From: Pelosinus fermentans DSM 17108
Lineage (GTDB): Bacteria > Bacillota > Negativicutes > DSM-13327
DNA length: 64,000 bases
Reading direction: 5' to 3'
Assembly (NCBI RefSeq): GCF_000271485.2
Contig: NZ_AKVN02000001.1
Span: 872,001 to 936,000, forward strand
Shown here: positions 18,962-28,627 of the stretch, in pieces
Layout of the letters: the number at the start of each line of letters is the position of its first letter
Position numbering within the stretch: the stretch's first letter is position 1
Made by a program: the position numbers and the translations under genes
The notes under the pieces: generated by a model
What the model was told of the DNA's origin: nothing
What the model saw: the letters and a program-made list of their open reading frames with translations, nothing else
Database searches by the model: none

Positions 18962-19837
18962 ATGGCAGTAACTAAAGGTATTATATTGGCGGGTGGGTCA
19001 GGAACACGTCTTTATCCTATAACTAAATCTATTAGTAAGCAATTAGTACCAGTATATGATAAACCTATGATTTACTATCCGCTGACTACTTTAATGCTGG
19101 CAGGGATTCGTGATATTTTGGTGATTACTACACCTCATGAGCAGGAAAGTTTCCGCAGTTTGCTAGGAGGTGGCGAACAGTGGGGAATTCATCTATCCTA
19201 TGCGGTGCAGCCAAGTCCAGATGGGTTGGCTCAGGCTTTTCTAATTGGGGAACCGTTTATTGGTAATGATCCATGTGCCCTTGTATTAGGGGATAATATA
19301 TTTTATGGCTATGGTTTTAGTAAAAAACTTCAGCAAGCTGCACAGCAGGATATGGGAGCTACGGTGTTTGCCTACTGGGTGAGAGATCCTGAACGTTATG
19401 GAGTAGTGGAGTTTGATGGAGATGGACATGCTATAAGTTTGGAAGAGAAACCTGAGATGCCAAAGTCCCATTATGCCGTAACAGGATTATATTTTTATGA
19501 TAAATGTGTAGTGGACTTTGCTAAATCACTAAGTCCATCAAGTAGAGGAGAATTGGAAATTACTGATTTAAATAAATTATATCTGGAGCAAGATGCACTT
19601 AGAGTTGAAACCCTGGGGCGTGGATATGCGTGGCTGGATACTGGTACTCATGATTCTTTGCTGCAAGCAGCCAACTATATTGCGACGATACAGGAACGAC
19701 AAGGATTAATGGTGGCATGTCCTGAGGAAATAGCCTATAGGATGGGTTATATATCGCGTGATGATTTGCTTAGTTTAGGAGATGTTATGAATAAAAATGG
19801 GTATGGGAAATATTTGTTGCAACTAGCTGGGGAGTGA
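18962..19837 (+). CDS. rfbA: Glucose-1-phosphate thymidylyltransferase
   Basis: A 291-residue enzyme, first step of the dTDP-rhamnose path. The signature [18 protein letters not shown] and [11 protein letters not shown] are at the N-terminus; LGDNIFYG carries the metal-binding aspartate. The ATG at 18962 with GGGGG about 10 nt upstream gives the usual family length; a longer frame would overlap rfbB. Its last bases overlap the first possible rfbC start. Confidence 0.96.
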   Translation: MAVTKGIILAGGSGTRLYPITKSISKQLVPVYDKPMIYYPLTTLMLAGIRDILVITTPHEQESFRSLLGGGEQWGIHLSYAVQPSPDGLAQAFLIGEPFIGNDPCALVLGDNIFYGYGFSKKLQQAAQQDMGATVFAYWVRDPERYGVVEFDGDGHAISLEEKPEMPKSHYAVTGLYFYDKCVVDFAKSLSPSSRGELEITDLNKLYLEQDALRVETLGRGYAWLDTGTHDSLLQAANYIATIQERQGLMVACPEEIAYRMGYISRDDLLSLGDVMNKNGYGKYLLQLAGE

Positions 19838-19842
19838 GTGTA

Positions 19843-20397
19843 GTGAAAGTTATTGAGACAAATTTACCAGGTGTAGTTATTATAGAGCCTAAAGTATTTG
19901 GTGATGCCCGTGGATTTTTTCAGGAAACTTGGCAACAGAAAAAATATGAAGAGATTGGGATTTGTGAGAGTTTTGTTCAGGATAATCTATCTTTTTCAAC
20001 GTACGGAGTTCTTAGAGGACTTCACTATCAGCAACCGAATACTCAGGGAAAGCTAGTGTCAGTTCTACAGGGAGAGGTATTTGATGTGGCTGTAGATATA
20101 CGTGTAGGTTCTAAGACTTATGGACAGTGGACAGGTGCAATGCTTTCTGGAGAAAATCATCGTCAATTGTGGATTCCACCTGGATTTGCCCATGGATTTT
20201 GCGTAATGAGTGAAACCACGTATTTTATTTATAAATGCACAGATGCATATACACCACAAGCTGAGGGCGGGATTATTTGGAACGATCCAGACATTGGTAT
20301 AGAGTGGCCATTGAAAGATATCCTCTTATCAGAAAAAGATCAAGTATATCCTAGACTTAAAGATATTTCTGTTGAACGTTTGCCATTGATCAAGTAA
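19843..20397 (+). CDS. rfbC: dTDP-4-dehydrorhamnose 3,5-epimerase
   Basis: A 184-residue cupin-fold epimerase. DARGFFQETW, VLRGLHYQQPNTQGKL (catalytic His) and PPGFAHGFCV are conserved. Two GTG codons are possible (19834 and 19843); GGAG at 19830-19833 is 9 nt from the second, which is chosen. It follows rfbA directly and ends before a hairpin at about 20422. Confidence 0.95.
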   Translation: MKVIETNLPGVVIIEPKVFGDARGFFQETWQQKKYEEIGICESFVQDNLSFSTYGVLRGLHYQQPNTQGKLVSVLQGEVFDVAVDIRVGSKTYGQWTGAMLSGENHRQLWIPPGFAHGFCVMSETTYFIYKCTDAYTPQAEGGIIWNDPDIGIEWPLKDILLSEKDQVYPRLKDISVERLPLIK

Positions 20398-20419
20398 CAT
20401 AAGCTGCCCTTTAGTTACC

Positions 20420-20443
20420 ACCCCTCATGAGAGGGGATTTTTC
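20420..20443 (+). terminator. Hairpin after rfbC, possibly a partial copy of the CCCCTC repeat
   Basis: CCCCTC-atga-GAGGGG is followed by ATTTTTC, a short terminator-like structure. The sequence ACCACCCCTC..GAGGGGA matches the right half of the dispersed double-hairpin element seen from 27 to 48 kb, so it may be a truncated copy. rfbD starts 45 bp further on, so any termination is probably partial. Confidence 0.5.
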
Positions 20444-20488
20444 TATAGATTGTATCCTACGATTTATGAATTAAGGAGATATACGATT

Positions 20489-21310
20489 GTGAAAATACTT
20501 GTTACAGGAGCTAATGGACAATTAGGAAGAGAAATTGCTATACAAGGGCGTGGACATGAACTGATATTAACTGATTCTGATACTCTTGATATTACAAATG
20601 GAGAGGATGTTAAGTCATATTTTTTAGCTATAAAGCCTCAGGTGGTCATTCATTGTGCAGCTTATACCAATGTAGATGGAGCCGAAACTGATTTTGACGG
20701 CGCATTTCGTGTCAATGTCGTAGGAACACAAAATATTGCAGCCGGATGTCTAGAAGTAGGAGCACGTATGGTGTATGTAAGCACTGATTATGTATTTGAT
20801 GGGAAGAATCAGGAAGCATATCGTGAATTTGATCAGGTCAATCCGCAAAGCGTCTATGGTCGTACAAAGTGGCAAGGAGAAGAGATGGTGCGGCAGATTC
20901 TCAGTCGTCATTTTATTGTGCGTACAGCTTGGTTATATGGTGATGGCAATAATTTTGTGCGAACAATGCTAAAGTTGGCGGAAACGAATGATACATTACG
21001 TGTCGTACATGATCAGCTGGGAACGCCAACGTCGACAGTTGATCTTGCGCGGGTTATCTTTCTCCTCCTATCAAGTAATGCGTATGGTACGTATCATGCT
21101 ACTTGCCAAGGACAGTGTTCTTGGTACGAATTTTCCTGTGAAATTTTTCGACAAACTGGCAAAAAGATTACAGTTGTGCCTGTAACTACTTCTGAATTTC
21201 CTCGCCCGGCGAAACGCCCTATCCGTTCTGTTTTGGATAATCATATGTTGCGTATGACAGTGGGAGATCCAATGAGAGAATGGCAGGATGCGTTGAAAGA
21301 ATATCTTTGA
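20489..21310 (+). CDS. rfbD: dTDP-4-dehydrorhamnose reductase
   Basis: A 273-residue SDR completing dTDP-L-rhamnose. VTGANGQLGREI is the cofactor loop; STDYVFDG and YGRTKWQGE carry the active-site residues. The start is GTG 20489, with AAGGAGAT about 10 nt upstream; the longer frame has no SD. It closes the rfbB-A-C-D set. Confidence 0.95.
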   Translation: MKILVTGANGQLGREIAIQGRGHELILTDSDTLDITNGEDVKSYFLAIKPQVVIHCAAYTNVDGAETDFDGAFRVNVVGTQNIAAGCLEVGARMVYVSTDYVFDGKNQEAYREFDQVNPQSVYGRTKWQGEEMVRQILSRHFIVRTAWLYGDGNNFVRTMLKLAETNDTLRVVHDQLGTPTSTVDLARVIFLLLSSNAYGTYHATCQGQCSWYEFSCEIFRQTGKKITVVPVTTSEFPRPAKRPIRSVLDNHMLRMTVGDPMREWQDALKEYL

Positions 21311-21378
21311 AAGATAAGAGAAGGAGACATCGACCTAAATATAAAGATTTAGATAATAGAGAAGGGAGAATTTCACTT

Positions 21379-22761
21379 TTGAAAATTATCATTTTAGCAG
21401 GTGGTGGAGGTACACGTTTATTCCCGCTATCCCGCACCTGCTTTCCAAAACAATTTATGAAGCTAGGTGCTGAGCGATCTTTGCTGGCACAGACGATTAC
21501 TCGTTTTATGTCTGTAGCCAAGGTAGCGGATATGGTGATTGTCACCAATCAGGAATATATTCATCATGTTAAGGCAGAGTTAGCTGCTTGTGGGGCGATG
21601 GACGCTCATATTATATTAGAACCTGTAGGCCGTAATACGGCCCCAGCCATTGCATTGGCGGTCAGGTACTGCATTGATGAATTGAGTGCTGGGGAAGATG
21701 AAGTGATGTTTGTGACACCTTCAGATCATATCATTCGTCAAAATGATCTTTTTATCAAGTCTGTAAGGCAGGCTGAAGAAATGGCCCAGGAGGAGAATAT
21801 TGTCACCTTTGGCATAAAGCCTGATAAACCTGAGATTGGGTATGGGTATATTGAAGCTGGTAAGGCGTATGGATATGGTTTTTCTGTGAAATCCTTTAAA
21901 GAAAAACCGAATCAGGAAGTCGCCGAGGAATATGTAGCAGCAGGACGATATTATTGGAATTCTGGCATGTTTGCTGTTACCATGGGGCAGATCATGAGAG
22001 AGTTTTCTCTTCACCAGCCTGAGATTTATCAATTAGCATCTACTAACTATGCTGATGCATTAGCTGAGTTTGAAAACATGCCTAATATTTCAATTGACTA
22101 TGCGGTGGCAGAAAAATCAGATAAAGTAGTAACTATTCCCTTATTGGCCTATTGGAATGACATTGGATCATGGGATGCGATTTATGATGTGTTAGACAAG
22201 GATCAAGATGGAAATGCTGTCAAAGGTGATTGCATTCCCATTGATTGTACGAATACACTCATGTTAGGACGCAGTCGTTTGATAGCTGGCATTGGTCTTG
22301 AGGATTTGCTGGTAGTGGAAACAGATGATGTCATTGTAGTAGCTAAGAAAGGTGAGTCCCAGAAGGTTAAGGATTTAGTTAATGAATTAAAAGATCGAGG
22401 ACGACGTGAGGCGGATGAACATACGACGATGTATCGTCCTTGGGGAAGCTATACAGTCCTTGGTGAAGGACCTGGGTATAAGATGAAGAAGATCATGGTG
22501 AATCCTGGGCAGCGCCTCAGCTTACAAATGCATTATCATCGCAGTGAGCATTGGATTGTGACTGGTGGTACGGCGGAAGTGACCCTTGGTGATGACGTAA
22601 AGCTGGTTCATGAAAATGAAAGTATCTTTATTCCTCTATCTACAAAGCATCGTTTAGAAAATCCAGGGCGGATACCATTGGAGATTATCGAGGTGCAGAA
22701 TGGTAAGTATTTAGAGGAAGACGATATTATACGTTTTGATGATGAATACGGAAGAGTGTGA
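21379..22761 (+). CDS. manC: Mannose-1-phosphate guanylyltransferase/mannose-6-phosphate isomerase
   Basis: A 460-residue two-domain enzyme. The N-terminal nucleotidyltransferase has GGGGTRLFPLSRTCFPKQF and FVTPSDH; the C-terminal cupin isomerase begins at RPWGSYTVL with LSLQMHYHRSEHW metal ligands. It supplies GDP-mannose to gmd and fcl. The start is TTG 21379 behind GAAGGGAG; an upstream frame extends into rfbD without an SD. It is the last gene of the left glycan locus. Confidence 0.93.
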   Translation: MKIIILAGGGGTRLFPLSRTCFPKQFMKLGAERSLLAQTITRFMSVAKVADMVIVTNQEYIHHVKAELAACGAMDAHIILEPVGRNTAPAIALAVRYCIDELSAGEDEVMFVTPSDHIIRQNDLFIKSVRQAEEMAQEENIVTFGIKPDKPEIGYGYIEAGKAYGYGFSVKSFKEKPNQEVAEEYVAAGRYYWNSGMFAVTMGQIMREFSLHQPEIYQLASTNYADALAEFENMPNISIDYAVAEKSDKVVTIPLLAYWNDIGSWDAIYDVLDKDQDGNAVKGDCIPIDCTNTLMLGRSRLIAGIGLEDLLVVETDDVIVVAKKGESQKVKDLVNELKDRGRREADEHTTMYRPWGSYTVLGEGPGYKMKKIMVNPGQRLSLQMHYHRSEHWIVTGGTAEVTLGDDVKLVHENESIFIPLSTKHRLENPGRIPLEIIEVQNGKYLEEDDIIRFDDEYGRV

Positions 22762-22807
22762 CGATTACACCAGTTATGAAATTGATTCTAAATTTTGCTC
22801 ATTATAG

Positions 22808-22836
22808 TTGACAAGAAGAAACTTATCACCTACAAT
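22808..22836 (+). promoter_or_regulatory. Strong sigma-A-type promoter
   Basis: TTGACA at 22808-22813, 17 bp spacer, TACAAT at 22831-22836. A transcript starting about 7 bp downstream would meet the hairpin at 22861 within 20 nt. It therefore drives either a very short RNA or the transporter operon through an attenuator-like terminator. Confidence 0.65.
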
Positions 22837-22860
22837 AGTTCTAAGCTGATTGGGAAAACC

Positions 22861-22905
22861 AAAGGCATAGAATCTCTATGAAGATTAGAGATTCTATGCC
22901 TTTTT
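22861..22905 (+). terminator. Rho-independent terminator after manC
   Basis: A perfect 14 bp stem, GGCATAGAATCTCT with AGAGATTCTATGCC, a short loop, then TTTTT. It separates the glycan locus from the transporter operon, and lies just downstream of the promoter at 22808. Confidence 0.85.
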
Positions 22906-22956
22906 GCTGTTTATTAAGAACAATAAGGGGGGAATAAAGAACAGGGATAGTTGTCT

Positions 22957-22985
22957 TTGGAGAATTTTTTAAAAATTTCTATAGC
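22957..22985 (+). promoter_or_regulatory. Possible promoter of the amino-acid transporter operon
   Basis: TTGGAG (22957-22962), 17 bp spacer, TATAGC (22980-22985), 35 bp before the lipoprotein ATG. Both hexamers deviate from consensus, so this is tentative. It would transcribe the transporter independently of the terminator at 22861. Confidence 0.35.
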
Positions 22986-23020
22986 TATAAAAATAATACA
23001 TATTGTTAGGAGTGTTCAAA

Positions 23021-23854
23021 ATGGAAAAACGTTTTTCTACTTATCTTTTATCTGGTATATTAGCAGGGGCTTTGCTGCTTGCAGGTTGCTCCAGCCAAAA
23101 AAGTGCGGATCAGGCTTCCGGAGCAGCGGCAAATGATACAAAGCAGGTTAGGCAGGTGCTCGTTGGAGCTGGATCTACATTTGAACCTTATGCATATATT
23201 GACAAGAATAACCAGCCCGCAGGCTATGATGTAGCAGTTTTAAAGGAAATCGATGCAAGGCTTCCACAATATGAGTTTAAATTTCAATCCATCGAGTTGA
23301 AGAATCTCTTATTGAGTTTGGATGCAAAGAAAATCAATATTGCGACACAGCAGTTTGAAAAAAATCCGGACAGAGAGGCAAAATATCTGTTTACGAATGA
23401 AGGTTTTGCAAATTATGATAAGAGAATTGTTGTAGCAAAAGGACGCACTGATATTAAAACGATTGATGATTTAGTCGGTAAACGAGTAGGCTGCTCACAG
23501 GGAAGCAATACAGCAGCTCTCCTGGAAAAATACAATCAGGGGCATGATAAAAAGATTAATATTGTATATACAACCGGTGGAGCCAGCGTGGTATATGATG
23601 ATCTTGTCAACGGCCGATTGGATGCAGGGGTTATGACTAAGAAGACATTTAACCGTAACAATGAAGCTTTTGGCGGTGGATTGGGAATTATCGAGGACGG
23701 TTTATTCAGCCAATCACAGGCATACTTTATTCTCAGCAAAAATGAGGTTCAGTTGAGGGATGATATTGATAAAGTTTTGAAAGAAATGAAAGCAGACGGA
23801 ACTCTATCCAAGTTGTCTTATGAGTATACAAATACGGATTATAATGTGGAATAA
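23021..23854 (+). CDS. Amino-acid ABC transporter substrate-binding lipoprotein
   Basis: A 277-residue family-3 solute-binding protein. The N-terminus has MEKRF, a hydrophobic stretch and the lipobox LLLAGCSS, so it is anchored outside the membrane by a lipidated cysteine. GAGSTFEPYAYIDKNNQPAG and GYDVAVLKEI follow; the second lobe has VGKRVGCSQGSNTA. The start at ATG 23021 is set by AGGAGTG. The neighbouring PLP enzyme suggests cystine, D-cysteine or a related sulfur amino acid as substrate. Confidence 0.9.
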   Translation: MEKRFSTYLLSGILAGALLLAGCSSQKSADQASGAAANDTKQVRQVLVGAGSTFEPYAYIDKNNQPAGYDVAVLKEIDARLPQYEFKFQSIELKNLLLSLDAKKINIATQQFEKNPDREAKYLFTNEGFANYDKRIVVAKGRTDIKTIDDLVGKRVGCSQGSNTAALLEKYNQGHDKKINIVYTTGGASVVYDDLVNGRLDAGVMTKKTFNRNNEAFGGGLGIIEDGLFSQSQAYFILSKNEVQLRDDIDKVLKEMKADGTLSKLSYEYTNTDYNVE

Positions 23855-23932
23855 GGATACGATTTTCAGTGAAAAATGGAATCCTAGTGAGTAGTGATGT
23901 GTTGATAAATAGGAAAGGAGGGGGATGAAGAA

Positions 23933-24619
23933 GTGGGAAGCCTATTTGATATAAAGCTGGTTTTTGAATATTTCCCTGCCATTATATCCCGCTTTCACAT
24001 TACATTGCTGATCGTAGTATTTTCTATTACTGTAGGCATGCTATTGGGATTGCTGATCGCAGCCATCCGCATTTACAAGATACCTGTACTCAGCCATATT
24101 GCCGTAGTCTATGTATCTTTTATTCGTGGAACGCCGGTTATCATCCAATTATTTATTGTCTATTATGGGCTGCCGCTTTTGCTGGATGAAATTGGAATTA
24201 ACATTAACCATTGGGATAAATTGTACTTTGTTTTAGCCGCTTACGGATTCAATAATGCGGCGTTTATATCAGAGATTATTCGTTCGGCTATTGTAAGTGT
24301 ACCCCAGGGACAGCGCGAGGCGGCTTATTCTATTGGATTAAGCAGATGGCAGGCACTTCGCCGGGTTATATTACCACAGGCATTTTTGATTGCCTTTCCT
24401 GTTTTTGGAACCCGTGTTGTGAATACGTTTGAATCTACATCCCTTGCCTTTACTCTTGGTATTTTAGATATGATCGGTCAGGCCGAGGCCATTGGAAATC
24501 GTACTTATCATGAATTGGAAGGCTATGCTGTGGTTGCAGTTGTCTTTATCGTAGTAAGTCTGCTATTGGAAAAAATGTTTTTGCGTACTGAAAAAAGGTT
24601 GATTTTGAATAGGAGGTGA
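23933..24619 (+). CDS. Polar amino-acid ABC transporter permease
   Basis: A 228-residue membrane permease of the HisM/TcyL type. FRGTP-like FIRGTPVIIQLFIVYYG and the EAA loop EAAYSIGLSRWQALRRVILPQA are visible, with about five hydrophobic segments. The GTG start has GGAGGGGG about 9 nt upstream. It pairs with the second permease 4 bp downstream. Confidence 0.92.
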   Translation: MGSLFDIKLVFEYFPAIISRFHITLLIVVFSITVGMLLGLLIAAIRIYKIPVLSHIAVVYVSFIRGTPVIIQLFIVYYGLPLLLDEIGININHWDKLYFVLAAYGFNNAAFISEIIRSAIVSVPQGQREAAYSIGLSRWQALRRVILPQAFLIAFPVFGTRVVNTFESTSLAFTLGILDMIGQAEAIGNRTYHELEGYAVVAVVFIVVSLLLEKMFLRTEKRLILNRR

Positions 24620-24623
24620 TGGC

Positions 24624-25358
24624 ATGATTTTTGATTTTCAATATGTTGCTGCATCCCTCAAAGTTGCTGTGAAATACATTCCTACGACACTGGTGCTGTC
24701 GGTACTTCCCCTTTTAATCGGGATCGTTGTTGGCACATTGATTGCTGTATGCAGGAGATTTCGTGTAAGAATCGTAGCAAAACTGGCAGATATTCTGATT
24801 CCAGTAATCAAGGGAATTCCGTTGGTGCTGCATCTGTTCATTATGAATTTTCTAATACTCAAACCTCTTGATTTTTTGGCCAAATGGTACGGATGGGCAG
24901 ATGCTTTGCGGTTTATGGATAAAACATATATCGGTATTGTTGCCATTTCCATCTATGCAGTGGTTGTTATATCGGAAACAATGCGCAGTGCTTTACTGTC
25001 AGTGGATGATGGGCAGTATGAAGCTGGTTATTCTGTTGGACTTACCAGATGGCAGACGCTGCGACGGGTGGTTCTGCCCCAGGCGTTTCCCTTTGCAGTT
25101 CCTGTTTTGTGCAATAACTTTATCGGACTCATTAAAGGATCTTCGATTGTATATCTAATCACGGTTGTGGACGTGATGAATGGGGCTTTAACCTCTGCCC
25201 AGATCAATTATCGTTTCTTGGAAGCGTATATCGCTGCAGCGATTATTTATTGGGTGATGTGTCTGGCAGTGGAAAGGGTTTCCGTTATGTTGGAGAAACA
25301 TTTGAAAAAATATCAGTATAGGGTGCAGGAAAATAATTTAAGAAGAGAGGTGTTATAG
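24624..25358 (+). CDS. Polar amino-acid ABC transporter permease, second subunit
   Basis: A 244-residue permease with [30 protein letters not shown] and the EAA-loop variant [20 protein letters not shown]. It likely forms a heterodimer with the preceding permease. The SD AGGAGGTGAT is very strong. The stop lies 1 bp before the ATPase start. Confidence 0.92.
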   Translation: MIFDFQYVAASLKVAVKYIPTTLVLSVLPLLIGIVVGTLIAVCRRFRVRIVAKLADILIPVIKGIPLVLHLFIMNFLILKPLDFLAKWYGWADALRFMDKTYIGIVAISIYAVVVISETMRSALLSVDDGQYEAGYSVGLTRWQTLRRVVLPQAFPFAVPVLCNNFIGLIKGSSIVYLITVVDVMNGALTSAQINYRFLEAYIAAAIIYWVMCLAVERVSVMLEKHLKKYQYRVQENNLRREVL

Positions 25359-25359
25359 T

Positions 25360-26112
25360 TTGATTCAGTTAAAGGGTGTTCGCAAGTCCTTTGGGAAAAA
25401 TGAAGTGCTTAAGGGTGTTGACTTGAGTGTAAAGAAGGGGGAAGTTGTTGTCGTCTTAGGTCCAAGCGGCTCAGGGAAAACCACATTACTACGCTGCATT
25501 AATTTTTTGGAGGCGGCAGATGACGGTGAATTAACGATCGGTGATACGAAAATAAGCTTTAAGCATGCCACCAGTAAGGAAATTCTAAATGTCCGCAGAC
25601 AAACAGCCATGGTTTTTCAAAATTACAACCTTTTTAGCAATATGACTGCCTTGGAAAATGTGATGGAAGGACTTGTTACAGCCAGAAACGTTCCGGTTGC
25701 CCAGGCAAAGGAAATTGCAAAAAAAGCACTTGATAAGGTTGGGCTTACCGATAAATATGACTCTTTTCCATTGCAACTTTCCGGTGGACAGCAGCAGCGC
25801 GTGGGCATTGCCCGTGCGGTTGCGCTGAATCCGGAAGTGATTTTGTTTGATGAGCCTACTTCTGCATTGGATCCGGAACTGGTTGGCGAGGTGCTTGCCG
25901 TTATGCAGAAGGTTGCACAAGATGGAATTACGATGGTGGTGGTGACCCATGAAATGTCTTTTGCAAACGATATTGCCAATCACATTGTGTTTATGGATGA
26001 AGGAGTAATTGTCGAAGAAGGAAGCCCGAAGGAGATTTTTGCTAATCCAAAAGAGGAGCGCACAAAACAATTCTTGGAAAGAATTCTGCCCAGATGGAGC
26101 TTCTCAATTTAA
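25360..26112 (+). CDS. Polar amino-acid ABC transporter ATPase
   Basis: A 250-residue ATPase. Walker A is [10 protein letters not shown]-loop VFQNYNLF, signature LSGGQQQR, Walker [14 protein letters not shown]-loop VTHE. It starts at TTG behind AAGAGAGGTG, directly after the second permease, and energises that transporter. Confidence 0.95.
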   Translation: MIQLKGVRKSFGKNEVLKGVDLSVKKGEVVVVLGPSGSGKTTLLRCINFLEAADDGELTIGDTKISFKHATSKEILNVRRQTAMVFQNYNLFSNMTALENVMEGLVTARNVPVAQAKEIAKKALDKVGLTDKYDSFPLQLSGGQQQRVGIARAVALNPEVILFDEPTSALDPELVGEVLAVMQKVAQDGITMVVVTHEMSFANDIANHIVFMDEGVIVEEGSPKEIFANPKEERTKQFLERILPRWSFSI

Positions 26113-26148
26113 AATATCCGAATGATACAATTCGGAGAAATCAGGTGC

Positions 26149-27174
26149 ATGATGGAAAATGTTAATCAGCTCAGAAAAAATCTGCATGAACTGGCAAAAG
26201 TACAATTGGGGTTTTATCCGACTCCTTGTCATCGTTTGGATAGACTTTCTAAGCGGTTGGGAGTTGAAATCTATCTCAAAAGGGAAGATGTATCGGGGTT
26301 TACCCCTTTTGGCGGCAATAAAATTAGAAAGCTTGAATATCTGCTGGGAGATGCATTGGAACAGGGATGTGATCATGTGATTACTTTTGGGGCAACCCAG
26401 TCCAATCATGCAATGCAAACCGTTGCAGCCTGCAGGAAATACGGTTTAACTCCCATCTTATTTTTGCGTAAAGTAATTACTCCAGATAGCCAATTGCGAG
26501 CTAATTTACTGCTAGACACTATAATGGGAGCTGAACTTCATATTGCAGACAGTCGTGAGGAAGCAGAGGCGGCAGCAAAGGTAAGGGAGCAGAATTTAGA
26601 AGAAGCAGGACATAAATGTTATGTGATTCCAGGCGGTGGGGCAAGCGCTGTTGGTTCGATTGGATTTATTGATGCGTTTCTGGAGCTTTCCGAACAGCTG
26701 CTGCAAAATAACATCCAGCCCGACTATCTGTTTCACGCTACCGGGTCGGGAGGCACGCTTTCTGGACTACTTGCAGGGAAAAAGATACTGGGTGCTTCTA
26801 CGAAGATTGTTTCCGTTGCGGTTGGAGAGAAAGATGTAGAGTATCCGGCTAAGATATTACAGCTTTCCAGTGACACATTGGAAAGAATCCGTTTTGATTT
26901 TTCTTTAACGGAAGATGATCTTGCTATAGAACATGACTTTTATTTGCCAGGATATGAAATTCCGAATGAAGAATCTTCGGTGGCTATCCGATTATTGGCG
27001 GAGACAGAAGGTATTTTATTAGATCCGGTTTATACGGGAAAAGCGTTTTCCGGATTATTGCATGGTATCCAAAGTGGAAAAATACCAAAAGGCAGTACGG
27101 TTGTATTTTTGCATACAGGAGGTTCCTTAGCCTTGTTTGCCGAAAAGGAGATCGTGGGCGATTGGCTGACCTGA
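26149..27174 (+). CDS. PLP-dependent D-cysteine desulfhydrase/ACC deaminase family enzyme
   Basis: A 341-residue fold-II PLP enzyme. YPTPCHRLDRLSKRLG precedes YLKREDVSG; the Schiff-base lysine is in GGNKIRKLEY; TFGATQSNHAMQTVAACRK and ATGSGGTLSGLL bind substrate and phosphate. It would release ammonia, pyruvate and, for D-cysteine, sulfide. GGAGAA at 26133-26138 favours ATG 26149 over 26122. It ends the transporter operon, so it probably catabolises the imported amino acid. D-cysteine versus ACC cannot be decided here. Confidence 0.82.
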   Translation: MMENVNQLRKNLHELAKVQLGFYPTPCHRLDRLSKRLGVEIYLKREDVSGFTPFGGNKIRKLEYLLGDALEQGCDHVITFGATQSNHAMQTVAACRKYGLTPILFLRKVITPDSQLRANLLLDTIMGAELHIADSREEAEAAAKVREQNLEEAGHKCYVIPGGGASAVGSIGFIDAFLELSEQLLQNNIQPDYLFHATGSGGTLSGLLAGKKILGASTKIVSVAVGEKDVEYPAKILQLSSDTLERIRFDFSLTEDDLAIEHDFYLPGYEIPNEESSVAIRLLAETEGILLDPVYTGKAFSGLLHGIQSGKIPKGSTVVFLHTGGSLALFAEKEIVGDWLT

Positions 27175-27177
27175 CGA

Positions 27178-27217
27178 ACACACCTGTCACTGCGTGCCAC
27201 CCCTCTCTAGGGGGGAA
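27178..27217 (+). repeat. Double-hairpin CCCCTC repeat, copy B
   Basis: CACACCTGTCACTGCGTGCC followed by ACCCCTCTCTAGGGGGGAATA. It has the CAC-tgc-GTG variable stem and a slightly altered second hairpin (AGGGGGG instead of AGAGGGG). It sits right after the PLP-enzyme stop. Confidence 0.8.
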
Positions 27218-27223
27218 TAAAAA

Positions 27224-27260
27224 ATAATGGGCAAAGTCGAAAGAGGACTTTGCCCATTAT
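27224..27260. terminator. Bidirectional terminator between convergent genes
   Basis: A perfect 15 bp inverted repeat, ATAATGGGCAAAGTC and GACTTTGCCCATTAT, around a 7 nt loop, with A-rich sequence on the left. It serves the transporter operon (+) and the DUF4143 ATPase gene (-), whose stop codon touches it. Confidence 0.8.
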
Positions 27261-28597
27261 CATGTCAATTGGCTTGTCGATGGGGACAGTTCCGAGTTTA
27301 AAATTGAAATTAATACATTCATTGCATACAATGGTACATTTGCAAGCCAATCTTCTTTTCTATAATCAGACATTGATGTTCGAATTGCGTTTTTAGGATT
27401 ATATTTTAAGCAATAGTTTTTGAGACTTTTGGCTTGCAGGTTTTCTGCTGCTTTTACCTCAAGAGGGACAACATCATTGCCATGTTGGAATATAAAATCA
27501 ATTTCACCTGTAGATCGTTTTGCTGACCAATAATATGGTTTTATCTCACTATTTGTTATTAATTGCTGTAAAACATACTGTTCCGTTAATGCGCCTTTAA
27601 ATTCTTCAAATATTTGGTTGTTTTCCAGTATTGATTTTAGGCTTAGGCCGCTCATAGCAGAAAGCAAGCCAACATCAAGTACAAACAGCTTAAATGCATT
27701 AAAATCTTGATAGGCCATTAGTGGCATATCAGGTTTTGACACGCGGCTAACCTTATAGATTAGCCCGCAATCAATCAGCCACGTCATAGCAAGCTCATAT
27801 TCTCTTGCCCTTGCTCCTTGTCTGATGAGCCCATAGATAAATTTGCGGTTTTCTTTTGCCAGTTGTGAGGGAATCGAAGTCCACAGCATTCTAATACGCG
27901 GTACAGTTTCGTTAGGTGCATGTTTTGAGAAATCTTGTTCATAGGCCATTAGTATTTTATTCTGGATCTCGCGGGCAGTGGTAAAATCGTTATTTGCAAT
28001 AAAGCGGGATACTACCTCAGGCATTCCACCAATATAATAGTACTGCTTTAGCAGGTCAATATATTTTCCCTTGAAGCTGGTTACCATCTCAAAATCATTG
28101 GATTTCAAAAGTTCCACAAGGTTATCATTACCTGTTGCTGTCATGAATTCTAAAAAATCAAGCGGATATAACGTCATGAAATCTACTTTGCCTACTGGAA
28201 AGGATGTTCCTGGGTGCAGCGCAACTCCAAGCAAGCTTCCAGCAGCAATGATATGGTAATCAGGTGCATTTTCACAAAAATATTTAAGCGAGGTTAATGC
28301 TCGCGGAACTTCTTGAACCTCATCAAATATGATCAGTGTATTTTTAGCTTCAATCGTGATGCCTGTTTCGATTTGCAGGGCGGTTATGATTCTTTTTATA
28401 TCTATGTCACCTTTAAACAGGCTTTCCATTCTTTCGTTATTATCAAAGTTGATATATGCACATTTCTCGTAGTGTGTTCTGCCAAATTCGCGCATCAGCC
28501 AAGTCTTGCCGACCTGCCTTGCTCCCTTTATAATAAGCGGTTTTCGATGGGAACTGTTTTTCCATTTTATTAAATCATTGATTGCGGTTCTGATCAT
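27260..28597 (-). CDS. AAA+ ATPase with C-terminal DUF4143 domain
   Basis: A 445-residue protein. An AAA_14 domain carries Walker A GARQVGKTWLMREFG (about residues 20-34) and Walker B LIIFDEVQEVP. The C-terminal DUF4143 domain contains EIDFIFQHG and VVPLEVKA, a PD-(D/E)XK-like nuclease motif. Proteins of this type are frequent accessory genes of unclear function, often near toxin-antitoxin modules as here. It is the only gene in 23-31 kb on the minus strand and has its own promoter. Confidence 0.88.
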   Translation of the reverse strand: MIRTAINDLIKWKNSSHRKPLIIKGARQVGKTWLMREFGRTHYEKCAYINFDNNERMESLFKGDIDIKRIITALQIETGITIEAKNTLIIFDEVQEVPRALTSLKYFCENAPDYHIIAAGSLLGVALHPGTSFPVGKVDFMTLYPLDFLEFMTATGNDNLVELLKSNDFEMVTSFKGKYIDLLKQYYYIGGMPEVVSRFIANNDFTTAREIQNKILMAYEQDFSKHAPNETVPRIRMLWTSIPSQLAKENRKFIYGLIRQGARAREYELAMTWLIDCGLIYKVSRVSKPDMPLMAYQDFNAFKLFVLDVGLLSAMSGLSLKSILENNQIFEEFKGALTEQYVLQQLITNSEIKPYYWSAKRSTGEIDFIFQHGNDVVPLEVKAAENLQAKSLKNYCLKYNPKNAIRTSMSDYRKEDWLANVPLYAMNVLISILNSELSPSTSQLT

Positions 28598-28627
28598 AAC
28601 AGCACCTCTTTAGAAATAATTTTCTTA

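Noticed and set aside
25585-26070. 161-codon minus-strand frame within the ABC ATPase gene
   Set aside because: Shadow frame of a gene with all ABC motifs; rich in His, Cys and Asn with no recognisable domain.
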